NCBI RefSeq assembly: GCF_049800915.1
Contig: NZ_JBNAFY010000005.1
Location: 1 to 64,000 of the forward strand
DNA: 64,000 nt
Source of the DNA: Amaricoccus macauensis_A
GTDB lineage: Bacteria; Pseudomonadota; Alphaproteobacteria; Rhodobacterales; Rhodobacteraceae
Direction: 5' to 3'
The notes beneath the pieces were generated by a model, which was not told the origin of the DNA, made no database searches, and saw nothing but the letters and a program-made list of their open reading frames with translations. Positions 51,766-60,840 of the stretch are shown here, one piece after another (within the stretch, counting starts at the first letter, position 1; each line of letters opens with the position of its first letter). The position numbers and the translations under genes were made by a program.

Positions 51766-52758
51766 ATGTTCGGAATCAAAACCATCGGCGGCGGCGTTTC
51801 CGCAGCCCTGCTCGCAAGCTCCATCCTGGTCGGCCCGGCGCTGGCCTTCGAACCGGAGCAGACCGAGTGCATCGCCCCGGCAAATCCCGGCGGCGGCTGG
51901 GACTTTACCTGCCGGCAGTTCGGCAAGGTCGCGCAGGACCTGGGACTCATCCCGGGCACCATGCAGGTGACCAACCTCGCAGGCGGCGGCGGCGGCGTTG
52001 CCTTCGCAGAGGTCGTCAACAAGCGCGGTGACGACAACGATCTCATCGTGGCGGCCTCCACCGCAACCGCGACCCGCCTCGCGCAGAACGCCTATCCCGG
52101 CAACACCGCCGACCAGGTTCGCTGGCTCGGCGCACTCGGTGCCGACTATGGCGTGATCGGTGTCGGTGCCGACAGCGAGATCAACACGCTTCCCGAACTG
52201 ATGGAGCAGATCAAGGCAGACCCGCGTTCGATTGCGATTGGCGGTGGCTCGGCCGTGGGCGGCTGGGACCACCTCAAGGCTCTTATCGTGGCGAATGAAG
52301 CCGGCGTGGAAGACGTCCGGAACGTCAAATACATCGCCTTCGCGGGCGGCGGAGAGGCCATCACCCAGCTCCTTGCCGGGTCGCTTCAGGCCTACAGCGG
52401 CGATCTCTCGGAAGCCAAGGGCTTCGTCGATTCAGGCGATCTCAAGGTCCTCGCGGTTCTGGCGCCCGAACGTCTGGAAGGCGAATTCGCGGACTTCCCG
52501 ACCGCCATCGAACAGGGCATCGATGCAGAAGGCGCCAACTGGCGCGGCTTCTACGCGCCGGGCGGCATGACCGACGAAGCCTACGATTACTGGACCTCGA
52601 CGATCGGCGAACTCTACGCCAGCGACGAATGGAGCCAGGTCATGGAAACCAACGGTCTTGCACCGCTGGATCTCACCGGCGCCGACTTCCAGCAGTATGT
52701 GGACGAGTCGATCTCCCAGATCGAGTCGCTCTCGCGCGAGATCGGCCTCATCAACTAG
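51766..52758 (+). CDS. tctC: Tripartite tricarboxylate transporter binding protein TctC
   Basis: A 330-residue periplasmic binding protein of the Bug family, with signal peptide MFGIKTIGGGVSAALLASSI followed by a cleavage site near LAFEPEQ. The family block CIAPANPGGGWDFTCRQFGK is at ~40, and AIGGGSAVGGWDHLKALIVA in the middle. It binds a tri- or dicarboxylate for TctAB. The ATG at 51766 is preceded by GGGAGGAAAA. It is followed by a terminator-like hairpin before tctB. Confidence 0.93.
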   Translation: MFGIKTIGGGVSAALLASSILVGPALAFEPEQTECIAPANPGGGWDFTCRQFGKVAQDLGLIPGTMQVTNLAGGGGGVAFAEVVNKRGDDNDLIVAASTATATRLAQNAYPGNTADQVRWLGALGADYGVIGVGADSEINTLPELMEQIKADPRSIAIGGGSAVGGWDHLKALIVANEAGVEDVRNVKYIAFAGGGEAITQLLAGSLQAYSGDLSEAKGFVDSGDLKVLAVLAPERLEGEFADFPTAIEQGIDAEGANWRGFYAPGGMTDEAYDYWTSTIGELYASDEWSQVMETNGLAPLDLTGADFQQYVDESISQIESLSREIGLIN

Positions 52759-52782
52759 GCCTCCTCACTGAAGACGGTGTCT

Positions 52783-52812
52783 GCTTCCGGCCCCACTGGC
52801 CGGAAGCCTTTT
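52783..52812 (+). terminator. Terminator/attenuator hairpin between tctC and tctB
   Basis: A perfect 10-bp stem GCTTCCGGCC (52783-52792) and GGCCGGAAGC (52798-52807), loop CCACT, then CTTTTC. Its position suggests partial termination, so that tctC mRNA exceeds tctBA, a common strategy for binding proteins. Confidence 0.75.
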
Positions 52813-52837
52813 CGCTATTCCATTGCTGGAGGTCTCC

Positions 52838-53269
52838 ATGAGCGACCGCATATTTGGCGGGATCGGGCTGATCCTTGCCATCTTCTTCGGCGTGCAGGCT
52901 ACGATGATCGAGGTCGCCTTCATCAGCGACGTGGTCGGCCCGTCCGTCTTTCCCCTCATCGTCGCTACCGTCATGGGCATATCGTCGATCTACTTTCTTC
53001 TGAAACCCGACCCGGAACCAGACTGGCCCCAGGCAGGTCGGCTGGCGGAGATCGGCTTTGCCGTTCTCGTGCTCTACGCCTATGCGCAGCTCCTCCCGGT
53101 GCTCGGTTTCGTGATCGCGACGATCTTTGCCGCCGGCTATCTCGCCTGGCGCCTCGGTTCCAGGCCGCTCGAAGCCGCCCTGGTCGGGGTCGGCACATCT
53201 GTCGGCATCTTTGTCGTCTTCCGGTTGATCCTCGGCCTCTCGCTGGCGCGCGGCCCCCTCGGTTTCTAG
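52838..53269 (+). CDS. tctB: Tripartite tricarboxylate transporter small permease TctB
   Basis: A 143-residue membrane protein with four predicted helices; MSDRIFGGIGLILAIFFGVQ and DVVGPSVFPLIVATVMGISS are typical of TctB. The ATG at 52838 follows TGGAGGTCTCC; an upstream start at 52823 would lack this. It is the small membrane subunit paired with TctA, whose gene starts 11 bases after its stop. Confidence 0.9.
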   Translation: MSDRIFGGIGLILAIFFGVQATMIEVAFISDVVGPSVFPLIVATVMGISSIYFLLKPDPEPDWPQAGRLAEIGFAVLVLYAYAQLLPVLGFVIATIFAAGYLAWRLGSRPLEAALVGVGTSVGIFVVFRLILGLSLARGPLGF

Positions 53270-53280
53270 GAATCTGATCC

Positions 53281-54828
53281 ATGGACGTACTCTCATCACT
53301 GGGTGACGGGTTCTTGGTCGCGCTGACCTTTCAGAACCTCGCCCTCGCTCTCCTGGGCTGCCTTCTGGGGACCATCATGGGCGCCTTGCCCGGCCTTGGC
53401 CCCTCGAACGGCGTTGCCATCCTCATTCCCCTCGCATTCACGCTGGGGCTCGGCCCGACACCGGCGCTGATCCTGCTCACATCGGTCTACTACGGCGCGA
53501 TGTATGGCGGCCGGATCTCCTCGATCCTGCTCAACATCCCCGGCGACGAGCCGGCAATGATGACCTGCCTCGACGGCTATCCGATGGCCAGGAAGGGACA
53601 GGCTGGGCAGGCCTTGGCACTTTCCGGCCTCGCCTCATTCGTCGGTGCCTTCTTTGCCACCTGGGGTCTCGTCTTTCTTGCACCGCAGCTCGTGAAGGTC
53701 GCACTACTCTTCGGACCTGCGGAGTATTTCGCCCTCTTCGTCCTGGCATTTGCCACGCTGGGCGGCATCAGCTCGACCAATCAGGCGAAATCGGCCTTTG
53801 CCGCCGCCCTCGGCCTCGGCCTCGCCATGATCGGCGTCGATACCCAGACCGGCGTGCCCCGCTTCACCTTCGGCGAGGTGCATCTCTATGACGGGATCGA
53901 CTTCCTCGTGGCGATCGTCGGGCTCTTTGCGCTGTCCGAGGTCTTCATCTTCCTCGAGCACCGCGGCACCGACAAGGATGCCTCCACAGGCCCGAAGATG
54001 GAGATCGGCCGGATCGTTCCGCCCTGGTCGATGATCCGCTCCTGCATCCCCACCATGGGACGGACCTCAATCCTTGGCTTCATCGCGGGCGTGCTGCCCG
54101 GCGCAGGCGCCTCGCTCGGCTCCTTCATCTCCTACTCGATGGAAAAACGTCTGGTAGACCGGAAGAATACCTTCGGCACCGGCGATCCCCGCGGCGTCGC
54201 GGCCCCCGAGACCGGCAACAATGCCGCGGCCGGCGGAGCCCTCGTGCCGATGCTGGCGCTCGGCGTGCCGGGGTCGGGCACCACCGCCGTTCTGCTTGCG
54301 GTCTTGCTCGCGCTCAACATCACGCCGGGGCCGCTGCTCTTCACCCAGAACCCCGACGTGGTCTGGGGCCTGATTGCGGCGCTCTTCATCGGCAACTTCA
54401 TGCTGCTCCTGCTCAACATCCCGATGGTGGGCCTCTTCACCCGCGTCCTGATGGTCCCACCGCGGATCCTGATGCCGATCGTGGCGATGATCTCCTTCGT
54501 CGGCATCTACGGCATCTCCGGCTCGACCTTCGATCTCGTCGTGATGATCCTCTTCGGGATCGGCGGCTGGGTGCTGCGAAAGCTTGACGTGCCGCTCGTG
54601 CCCATCATCCTCGGAACCCTCCTCGGCAACGAGATGGAGGTGAACATGCGCCGCGCGGTCAACATTTCGGACGGGGATTACACGGTCCTGTTCGGCTCGC
54701 CGCTGACCATCCTGCTCTGGACGATCGCAATCGTCGGTTTCGTCGTCCCGATGGTCTCGGGCAAGCTGCTGAAGCGCCGGATGCAACTCGCAAGGACCTC
54801 CGGTGACGAGGCCGACCTGGTCGACTGA
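53281..54828 (+). CDS. tctA: Tripartite tricarboxylate transporter large permease TctA
   Basis: A 515-residue membrane protein with about 12 hydrophobic segments. Conserved blocks: GTIMGALPGLGPSNGVAILI, YYGAMYGGRISSILLNIPGDE, and the repeat-related FIAGVLPGAGASLGSFISYS. It carries the transport path of the TctCBA secondary carboxylate importer. It ends before the Hsp70-like gene after ~120 bases. Confidence 0.95.
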   Translation: MDVLSSLGDGFLVALTFQNLALALLGCLLGTIMGALPGLGPSNGVAILIPLAFTLGLGPTPALILLTSVYYGAMYGGRISSILLNIPGDEPAMMTCLDGYPMARKGQAGQALALSGLASFVGAFFATWGLVFLAPQLVKVALLFGPAEYFALFVLAFATLGGISSTNQAKSAFAAALGLGLAMIGVDTQTGVPRFTFGEVHLYDGIDFLVAIVGLFALSEVFIFLEHRGTDKDASTGPKMEIGRIVPPWSMIRSCIPTMGRTSILGFIAGVLPGAGASLGSFISYSMEKRLVDRKNTFGTGDPRGVAAPETGNNAAAGGALVPMLALGVPGSGTTAVLLAVLLALNITPGPLLFTQNPDVVWGLIAALFIGNFMLLLLNIPMVGLFTRVLMVPPRILMPIVAMISFVGIYGISGSTFDLVVMILFGIGGWVLRKLDVPLVPIILGTLLGNEMEVNMRRAVNISDGDYTVLFGSPLTILLWTIAIVGFVVPMVSGKLLKRRMQLARTSGDEADLVD

Positions 54829-54948
54829 TATTCGGTCCACCCCGGCAGCGCGCCCATACAGGTGTGCTGCCGGACTATTCTCCGCATTGCGGCCTCCTCG
54901 GGATTGGGTTAGACACCGCGCCCATTCCAGAAACAGAGGACTGCCGCC

Positions 54949-56208
54949 ATGGCCGCCCGCATTCTTGCGGTAGACTTCGGAACGTCGAATTCTGCCGCCG
55001 CCATCCTCGACGGATCGACCCCCCGCCGCCTGACGATCGAACCGGGTGCGGAAACCCTGCCCACCGCCGTGTTCTTCCCGACGGAGAGCCGCGAGATGCT
55101 CATCGGGACGGCCGCGATGGAGGCGCTGATCGGCGGCGAGGAAGGCCGCTACATGCGCGCGCTCAAGAGCGTTCTGGGCACATCGCTCTTCCATGAGGAA
55201 CGGCGCATCGGCGGCAAGCGCCGCACACTCGCAGGGATCGTGACAGCCTTCATCGAGGCAATCAAACGCCGCGCGGAGGCACAGACGGGGGAAGTGTTCA
55301 CCAGCGTGCTCTCCGGTCGCCCGGTGCACTTCCATACCGCCGATCCCGAGCGCGATGCCCGGGCGGAGGCGGATCTGCGCGCCTGCTACGAGGCGGCGGG
55401 CTTCGAGGACATCCGGTTCCGCTTCGAACCCGAAGCCGCGGCCCTCTCCTCCCACGGCCTCGGAAAAACGGGCGAAACCGGCCTGATCGTCGATATCGGC
55501 GGCGGCACCTCGGACTTCAGCGTGTTCCGCTCCGGAACCGACGGCATCGAGATCCGCGCAAGCCACGGCATCCGGCTCGGCGGCACGGATTTCGACCAGG
55601 CGATTTCCATGTCGCACGCAATGCCGCTCCTGGGCCGGGGCGGCGAACTGCGCCGTTCGCTCGGCGAAGGTCTCCTGCCGGTGCCGAACGCGATCTATGC
55701 CGATCTCTCGTCCTGGGCGAAGATCCCCTTCGTCTACACTCCCGAGACCCGGCGCGCAGTGAAGGACATGCAGCGCCACGCGGTGAAGCCCGAGAAAATC
55801 GCGCGCCTCGCAACGGTGATCGACGAGCAACTTGGGCATGAACTGGCCTTCGCGGTGGAAGCGGGCAAGATCAAGGCAAACTCCGGCGACGCTCCGGCGC
55901 GGATCTCTCTGGGATGTGTCGAACCGCAGCTCACCGCCCCGATAGATCGCCAGTCCCTGGACACCGCCCTCGAGGAGTTTCGCCGCCGCCTGCGCGAGGC
56001 CATGGAAGAAACCCTGCGCCTCGCAGGTGCCGCGCCACGCGACATCGGGTCGATCATCCTCGTCGGCGGGTCCAGCCTGATGCACATGGTCGCAACGGAG
56101 GCGAGCGGCATCTGCCCCGATGCCGAATTGCGACGGTCCGAGGCCTTCACGGCGGTGGTCGACGGTCTCGCCCTCTCGACAGGGGCGCGCGAACTGCAAA
56201 CGTCCTGA
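54949..56208 (+). CDS. Hsp70 family protein (YegD-like)
   Basis: A 419-residue actin/Hsp70-type ATPase that stops after the nucleotide-binding domain; no substrate-binding domain is present, as in YegD. Phosphate loops: ILAVDFGTSNSAAAIL at the N-terminus and LIVDIGGGTSDFSVF at ~180; the adenosine motif IILVGGSSLMHM is near the C-terminus. Its function is unknown; YegD relatives are thought to be chaperone-related. CAGAGGA precedes the ATG. Confidence 0.9.
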   Translation: MAARILAVDFGTSNSAAAILDGSTPRRLTIEPGAETLPTAVFFPTESREMLIGTAAMEALIGGEEGRYMRALKSVLGTSLFHEERRIGGKRRTLAGIVTAFIEAIKRRAEAQTGEVFTSVLSGRPVHFHTADPERDARAEADLRACYEAAGFEDIRFRFEPEAAALSSHGLGKTGETGLIVDIGGGTSDFSVFRSGTDGIEIRASHGIRLGGTDFDQAISMSHAMPLLGRGGELRRSLGEGLLPVPNAIYADLSSWAKIPFVYTPETRRAVKDMQRHAVKPEKIARLATVIDEQLGHELAFAVEAGKIKANSGDAPARISLGCVEPQLTAPIDRQSLDTALEEFRRRLREAMEETLRLAGAAPRDIGSIILVGGSSLMHMVATEASGICPDAELRRSEAFTAVVDGLALSTGARELQTS

Positions 56209-56288
56209 TCTTCGGGCCTTCCGCCATCTCCCTCTTGGCGGAACGGAACACGCCGGGTAAGACGTCCCTCCGACACGGAGAGACAACC

Positions 56289-58628
56289 TTGACGACAACC
56301 GCAGATCCGCAGACCGGGGCCCGCATCAACCGCGCGATTGCCCAGGAAATTTCCGCCACGCCCCAGCAGGTCGCCGCGGCCGTGGAGCTTCTCGACGGGG
56401 GCGCGACTGTGCCCTTCGTCGCGCGCTACCGCAAGGAAGTCACCGGCGGGCTCGACGACACCCAACTGCGCAACCTCGCAGACCGGCTGGCCTACCTGCG
56501 CGAGCTGGAAACCCGGCGGGGGGCGATCCTCAAGTCGATCGACGAACAGGGCAAGCTGACCGACGACCTCAGGAAAGCCATCGCGGGCGCGGACACCAAG
56601 GCAACGCTCGAGGACATCTATCTCCCCTACAAGCCCAAACGCCGCACCAAGGCGATGATCGCGCGGGAAAACGGGCTCGAGCCGCTCGCGCGTGCCATCC
56701 AGGCCGACCGCACCATCGCACCGGAAAAACTGGCGGAAGCCTATCTCACCGAAGCCGTGCCCACGGTGAAGGACGCGCTCGGAGGCGCACGCGACATCCT
56801 CACCGAAGAGCTCTCGGAGAACGCCGATCTTATCGGCCGGCTGCGCGAGTTCATGCACCGCGAGGCCTTCGTTTCCACCCGCGTCATCGAGGGCAAGGAA
56901 CAGGCGGGCGAGAAATTTCAGGACTATTTCGACTTCCGCGAGAAATGGTCCGACATCCCCTCCCACCGCGTGCTCGCCATCCTGCGCGCCGCGAAGGAGG
57001 AGGTCGTGACCATGGAGATCGCGCCCGACGCGGACGAAGGCACCGAGCGGGCCATCTCCATGATCGCCGCCACGCTTCAGACCCGTAGCGATGCGCCGGG
57101 GGATGTCTGGCTGCGCACCGTGGCGAAATGGGCCTGGCGGGTGAAATTCTCCACCTCGCTCTTCGTCGACCTGCACGGCGACCTGCGCGCGCGCGCCCAT
57201 GAGGACGCGATCACCGTCTTCTCCCGCAACCTGAAGGATCTGCTGCTCGCGGCTCCCGCCGGCGCGAAAGCCACACTCGGCCTCGACCCCGGCATCCGAA
57301 CGGGTGTGAAGGCGGCGGTCGTGGACCGGACCGGCAAGCTTCTGGAGACCGCGACGCTCTATCCCTTCCAGCCGAAGATGGACGTGCGCGGCGCACAGGC
57401 CAAGATCGCCGAGATGGTGGCCCGGCACGGGATCGAGCTCATCGCCATCGGCAATGGCACCGCCAGCCGCGAGACCGAACGCCTCGTGGCCGACACGATC
57501 AAGCTGCTGCCCAAGGGCAAGCCCGTCCCCACCAAGATCGTCGTCTCGGAGGCGGGCGCCTCGGTCTACTCGGCCTCCGAACTAGCAGCACAGGAATTTC
57601 CCGATCTCGACGTGTCCCTGCGCGGCGCGGTCTCCATCGCGCGCCGGTTGCAGGACCCTCTGGCCGAACTGGTAAAGATCACGCCCCAATCCATCGGCGT
57701 CGGTCAGTATCAGCACGACGTCGACCAGCGCCGACTGGCCCAGGCCCTCGATGCGGTGGTCGAGGATGCGGTGAACGCGGTCGGCGTCGATCTCAACATG
57801 GCCTCCGCCCCGCTTCTCGCACAGGTCGCGGGCCTCGGGCCGTCGCTTGCGCAGTCGATCGTGGCACACCGCGACCAGAACGGCGCCTTCCCGTCGCGCA
57901 AGGCACTGCTCAAGGTCTCCGGCCTCGGCCCGAAGGCTTTCGAGCAATGCGCGGGCTTCCTGCGCATCCGCGATGGCAAGGAACCGCTCGACGCCTCGTC
58001 TGTCCACCCGGAAGCCTATGACGTGGCGCGCAGGATCGTCGCTGCCTGCGGGCGCGACATCCGCGAGATCATGGGCGCATCCGGCGCGCTCAAGGGTCTG
58101 CGCGCACAGGAGTTCGTCACCGACACGTTCGGCCTGCCCACCGTCACCGACATCTTCGCGGAGCTCGAGAAACCCGGCCGCGATCCGCGCCCCGAGTTCA
58201 AGACCGCGACCTTCACCGACGGCATCGAGGAGATCAAGGATCTCAAGCCCGGCATGAGCCTCGAAGGCACCGTCACCAATGTCGCGGCCTTCGGCGCCTT
58301 CGTCGATATCGGTGTGCACCAGGACGGGCTCGTGCATGTGAGCCAGCTGGCCGATCGTTTCGTGAAGGACCCCCACGAGGTGGTGAAGGCCGGCGACGTG
58401 GTCCGCGTCCGGGTCGTGGAGGTCGATGTGGCGCGCAAGCGCATCGGGCTGTCCATGCGCAAGGATGCGGGCGCGGCCCAGAGCGGGCGGCCGCAACGAT
58501 CCGACAAGCAGCCGCCGCGCGGGCCGAAGCCGGGCCGTGCGCCCCAAGGTGGCGGCAAGAGCGGGCCGAAACCCTCGCAGACCGGCGGCCTCGGCGAAGC
58601 GCTCCTCGCTGCGATGAAGAAGAAATAA
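56289..58628 (+). CDS. tex: Tex family transcription accessory/RNA-binding protein
   Basis: A 779-residue protein of the Tex/Spt6-like group. The N-terminal HTH-like TPQQVAAAVELLDGGATVPF and YRKEVTGGLDDTQL are followed by the YqgF/RNase-H-like domain (TLGLDPGIRTGVKAAVVD at ~333), the helix-hairpin-helix region (VAGLGPSLAQSIVAHRD; KVSGLGPKAFEQCAGFL), and a C-terminal S1 RNA-binding domain (LEGTVTNVAAFGAFVDIGVH). The last 50 residues are a basic Gly/Pro-rich tail. The start is TTG 56289 with GGAGAG upstream; no ATG fits the family N-terminus. Confidence 0.93.
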   Translation: MTTTADPQTGARINRAIAQEISATPQQVAAAVELLDGGATVPFVARYRKEVTGGLDDTQLRNLADRLAYLRELETRRGAILKSIDEQGKLTDDLRKAIAGADTKATLEDIYLPYKPKRRTKAMIARENGLEPLARAIQADRTIAPEKLAEAYLTEAVPTVKDALGGARDILTEELSENADLIGRLREFMHREAFVSTRVIEGKEQAGEKFQDYFDFREKWSDIPSHRVLAILRAAKEEVVTMEIAPDADEGTERAISMIAATLQTRSDAPGDVWLRTVAKWAWRVKFSTSLFVDLHGDLRARAHEDAITVFSRNLKDLLLAAPAGAKATLGLDPGIRTGVKAAVVDRTGKLLETATLYPFQPKMDVRGAQAKIAEMVARHGIELIAIGNGTASRETERLVADTIKLLPKGKPVPTKIVVSEAGASVYSASELAAQEFPDLDVSLRGAVSIARRLQDPLAELVKITPQSIGVGQYQHDVDQRRLAQALDAVVEDAVNAVGVDLNMASAPLLAQVAGLGPSLAQSIVAHRDQNGAFPSRKALLKVSGLGPKAFEQCAGFLRIRDGKEPLDASSVHPEAYDVARRIVAACGRDIREIMGASGALKGLRAQEFVTDTFGLPTVTDIFAELEKPGRDPRPEFKTATFTDGIEEIKDLKPGMSLEGTVTNVAAFGAFVDIGVHQDGLVHVSQLADRFVKDPHEVVKAGDVVRVRVVEVDVARKRIGLSMRKDAGAAQSGRPQRSDKQPPRGPKPGRAPQGGGKSGPKPSQTGGLGEALLAAMKKK

Positions 58629-58945
58629 GGCAAGGGGTGCTTCCGACCCGTCACGACATCGGTGCTGGGAAACAATAGCACGGAACAAGCCGAAGGCGCC
58701 GTGCCTGCGACGGCCCGTCCGGGCGGGCTGGCGCATTGTCGATGCCGGGGCACACCGCGGGTTTGGGCAATGTCGTCACCGTCAATTGCGTCGAAAAGAC
58801 AGCTCTGCGCCACCCCCCGGTCCGCCGCCGGCCCGGCTTTGCAAACGGCGGCTCCCCGCCCTTCTTGATGGGGCCGTTACAGGCACCCGCGCGATCGAGC
58901 ACCTGCCGCGAGCGGCGGGAAGGTCCGCATTCCGGGCCAATACGC

Positions 58946-58962
58946 TTTGCGCATACCGCAAA
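58946..58962. promoter_or_regulatory. Inverted repeat TTTGCG-N5-CGCAAA
   Basis: Perfect six-base arms with a five-base spacer, just left of the ATGCAT element and about 320 bases upstream of the cytochrome gene. The arms match the Dnr-like box at 35683, but the spacing is one base longer, so a Crp/Fnr protein may not bind it. Confidence 0.35.
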
Positions 58963-58963
58963 A

Positions 58964-58995
58964 TCGTATGCATGGAATATGCATTGTTTATGCAT
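58964..58995. promoter_or_regulatory. ATGCAT-rich element, copy 2
   Basis: TCGTATGCATGGAAT followed by ATGCATTGTTTATGCAT. It shares TCGTATGYATGRAAT and the downstream TATGCAT units with the element at 17961-18006. Nearest downstream gene: the di-heme cytochrome at 59282. Confidence 0.45.
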
Positions 58996-59281
58996 CGCCC
59001 TGAAGCGGTACCGGGAGGGGTCTGGCTCTGCCTTTAAAGGGGCTCCGTGTCCTGTCACGCGGGGTTGACCCTACCCCATGCCAGACCGGCATCTCCGATC
59101 AAAAGGAAACCGTATTCACCCGGTCTGGCTTGCGACACATTCGGCACGCCACCGCCGAAATTCGGCACATATTTGCCTGAAAGGCATTGTGGTTTTTCCC
59201 GCATCATTCTGAAACTGTTCGGAAACTTCGGGATACCCTATCGATGTCACTCCCCAGACATCGTGAGCAAAGGGTTCCCGA

Positions 59282-60784
59282 ATGCGATCAGCCTGTCTTC
59301 TCCCACTCCTCGGATTGCTGCCAGTTGCAGCCCTCGCCGGCGATGTGCCGGCACCCGTCGATCAACATGACCTGAACCGCCTCCTGCGCGAGGGTGAGCC
59401 GGGAGAAGCCTTCCTCTACGCGTTCGAAGCCGGCGACGAATTGACCGAAACCAGTTTCGACGCCACCCGCGGCGTCGGCGCGCATATCGGCGAAGGTCGC
59501 AGATTCACACGCTTTCCACGCGCCGATCTGGATGGGCCGAAGGAATGGGCAAACCACTTTCCGCCGCGCGAGGGCGGCGCAAATGCAACCTCCTGCATTG
59601 CCTGTCACAACGCGCCCTTTGCAAACGGAGCCGGCGATGTTGCGCTGAATGTCGTGGTCGACCCGAACCATACCGGCGATCCGAGCATGTTTCTCGAGCG
59701 CAATACGCTTCCGCTCTTCGCTCTCGGCATCCCTCAGCGGTTGGCGGAGGAGATCAGCTCTGACCTTTACGAACAACGGGACGCAGCGCGGGAACGGGCC
59801 TGTGCAACTGGCAGCGCCACGGCCCAGCTTGCCTCGAAAGGTGTCGATTATGGCATCCTTGAAATCACTCGCGTGAACATGGCGCCCTGCAAGGTTGAGA
59901 TGGACACGTCGAAACTCGATGGCATCGACGGAGATCTCGTGATCAAGCCATTCGGCTGGAAAGGGAACCATGCAACCATCCGCGGCTTTACACGGGATGC
60001 CGCTCACAACGAACTTGGCCTGCAGGCGGTGGAACTCGTAGGGGATGAGGACGGCGATTTCGATGGTGTCCTCCACGAACTGAGCGTGGGCGACATGACT
60101 GCGCTTACGATCTACATGGCCGCGCTTGAACGCCCGGTCAGCACGCTCGAACTGGCCGAACTCGAAATTATGAACCTCACATCGCAGGTCCGCGCCGACA
60201 TTCACGCCGGCGAAGAACTCTTCGAACAGGTACGATGCGCGACGTGCCACGTGCCCGAAATGACATTGCTCGAGCCGGTCTTCAGAGAGCCCAGCAATGT
60301 GGTGGGGTTCCACGACACGAGCTTCCCGGACGGATCCCCGCCGCTCTCACATGGCCTCTCCCCAGAGGCGGCCATAGCCATTGACCTGACCACCGATCAG
60401 CCCAACAACCAGATCGTTACTGATGACGGGAAGTTGCATCTGCTCGGTGGGGTTCCACGCAATGCGGACGGCACTGCCGTGGTGCGCTGGTTCACCGATT
60501 TCAAGCGCCACGACATGGGCGAGGCGCTCGCCGATCCCGACGACGCTCTTGGCCTCGGCGCGGAGATGTTCCTTACTCGCTCGCTCGCCGGTGTCGCCTC
60601 CACCGGCCCGTGGCTTCATGACGGCCGCGCGACTTCACTGGAGGAAGCCATCCTGGCCCATGGTGGCGAGGCAGAGGCAAGCGCTTCGCTCTATTCGGAC
60701 CTTGAAGCCGCCGACCGTGAGAAGATTATCGGGTTTCTCGAAAGTCTTGTAATGTTCGAGGCGGCAACCGAAGAGGCGGAATAA
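59282..60784 (+). CDS. Di-heme c-type cytochrome oxidoreductase (DHOR/DUF1111-like)
   Basis: A 500-residue periplasmic protein. A signal peptide (MRSACLLPLLGLLPVAALA) is followed by two heme c sites, CIACH at ~105 and CATCH at ~320. Sequence around them (NATSCIACHNAPFANGAGD; QVRCATCHVPEMTLLEPVF) and the C-terminal LTRSLAGVASTGPWLHDGRA resemble the di-heme oxidoreductase and MauG/CcpA-like peroxidase groups. Its redox partner and substrate are unknown. It is a single gene, convergent with the kdgK operon. Confidence 0.85.
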   Translation: MRSACLLPLLGLLPVAALAGDVPAPVDQHDLNRLLREGEPGEAFLYAFEAGDELTETSFDATRGVGAHIGEGRRFTRFPRADLDGPKEWANHFPPREGGANATSCIACHNAPFANGAGDVALNVVVDPNHTGDPSMFLERNTLPLFALGIPQRLAEEISSDLYEQRDAARERACATGSATAQLASKGVDYGILEITRVNMAPCKVEMDTSKLDGIDGDLVIKPFGWKGNHATIRGFTRDAAHNELGLQAVELVGDEDGDFDGVLHELSVGDMTALTIYMAALERPVSTLELAELEIMNLTSQVRADIHAGEELFEQVRCATCHVPEMTLLEPVFREPSNVVGFHDTSFPDGSPPLSHGLSPEAAIAIDLTTDQPNNQIVTDDGKLHLLGGVPRNADGTAVVRWFTDFKRHDMGEALADPDDALGLGAEMFLTRSLAGVASTGPWLHDGRATSLEEAILAHGGEAEASASLYSDLEAADREKIIGFLESLVMFEAATEEAE

Positions 60785-60840
60785 GGGCTTGTTAAGCGGC
60801 AGCACGGGCAAGGCTGGGGCCTGGGGCCCCGGAAGACTGG

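Larger units (their letters stand above)
58629..59281. other. Intergenic region with regulatory-looking elements
   Basis: About 650 bases between tex and the cytochrome gene. No open frame has both a ribosome binding site and a recognisable product. It holds TTTGCG-CATAC-CGCAAA (58946-58962) followed directly by the ATGCAT-rich element, and a direct repeat of TTCGGCAC near 59140-59170. Confidence 0.55.

Noticed and set aside
55914..56288. In-frame extension of tex upstream of 56289
   Set aside because: It would overlap the end of the Hsp70-like gene, and the family N-terminus begins right after the TTG at 56289, which has a Shine-Dalgarno.
54067..56298. 743-codon minus-strand open frame
   Set aside because: Antisense to tctA and the Hsp70-like gene; no domain and shadow-like composition.
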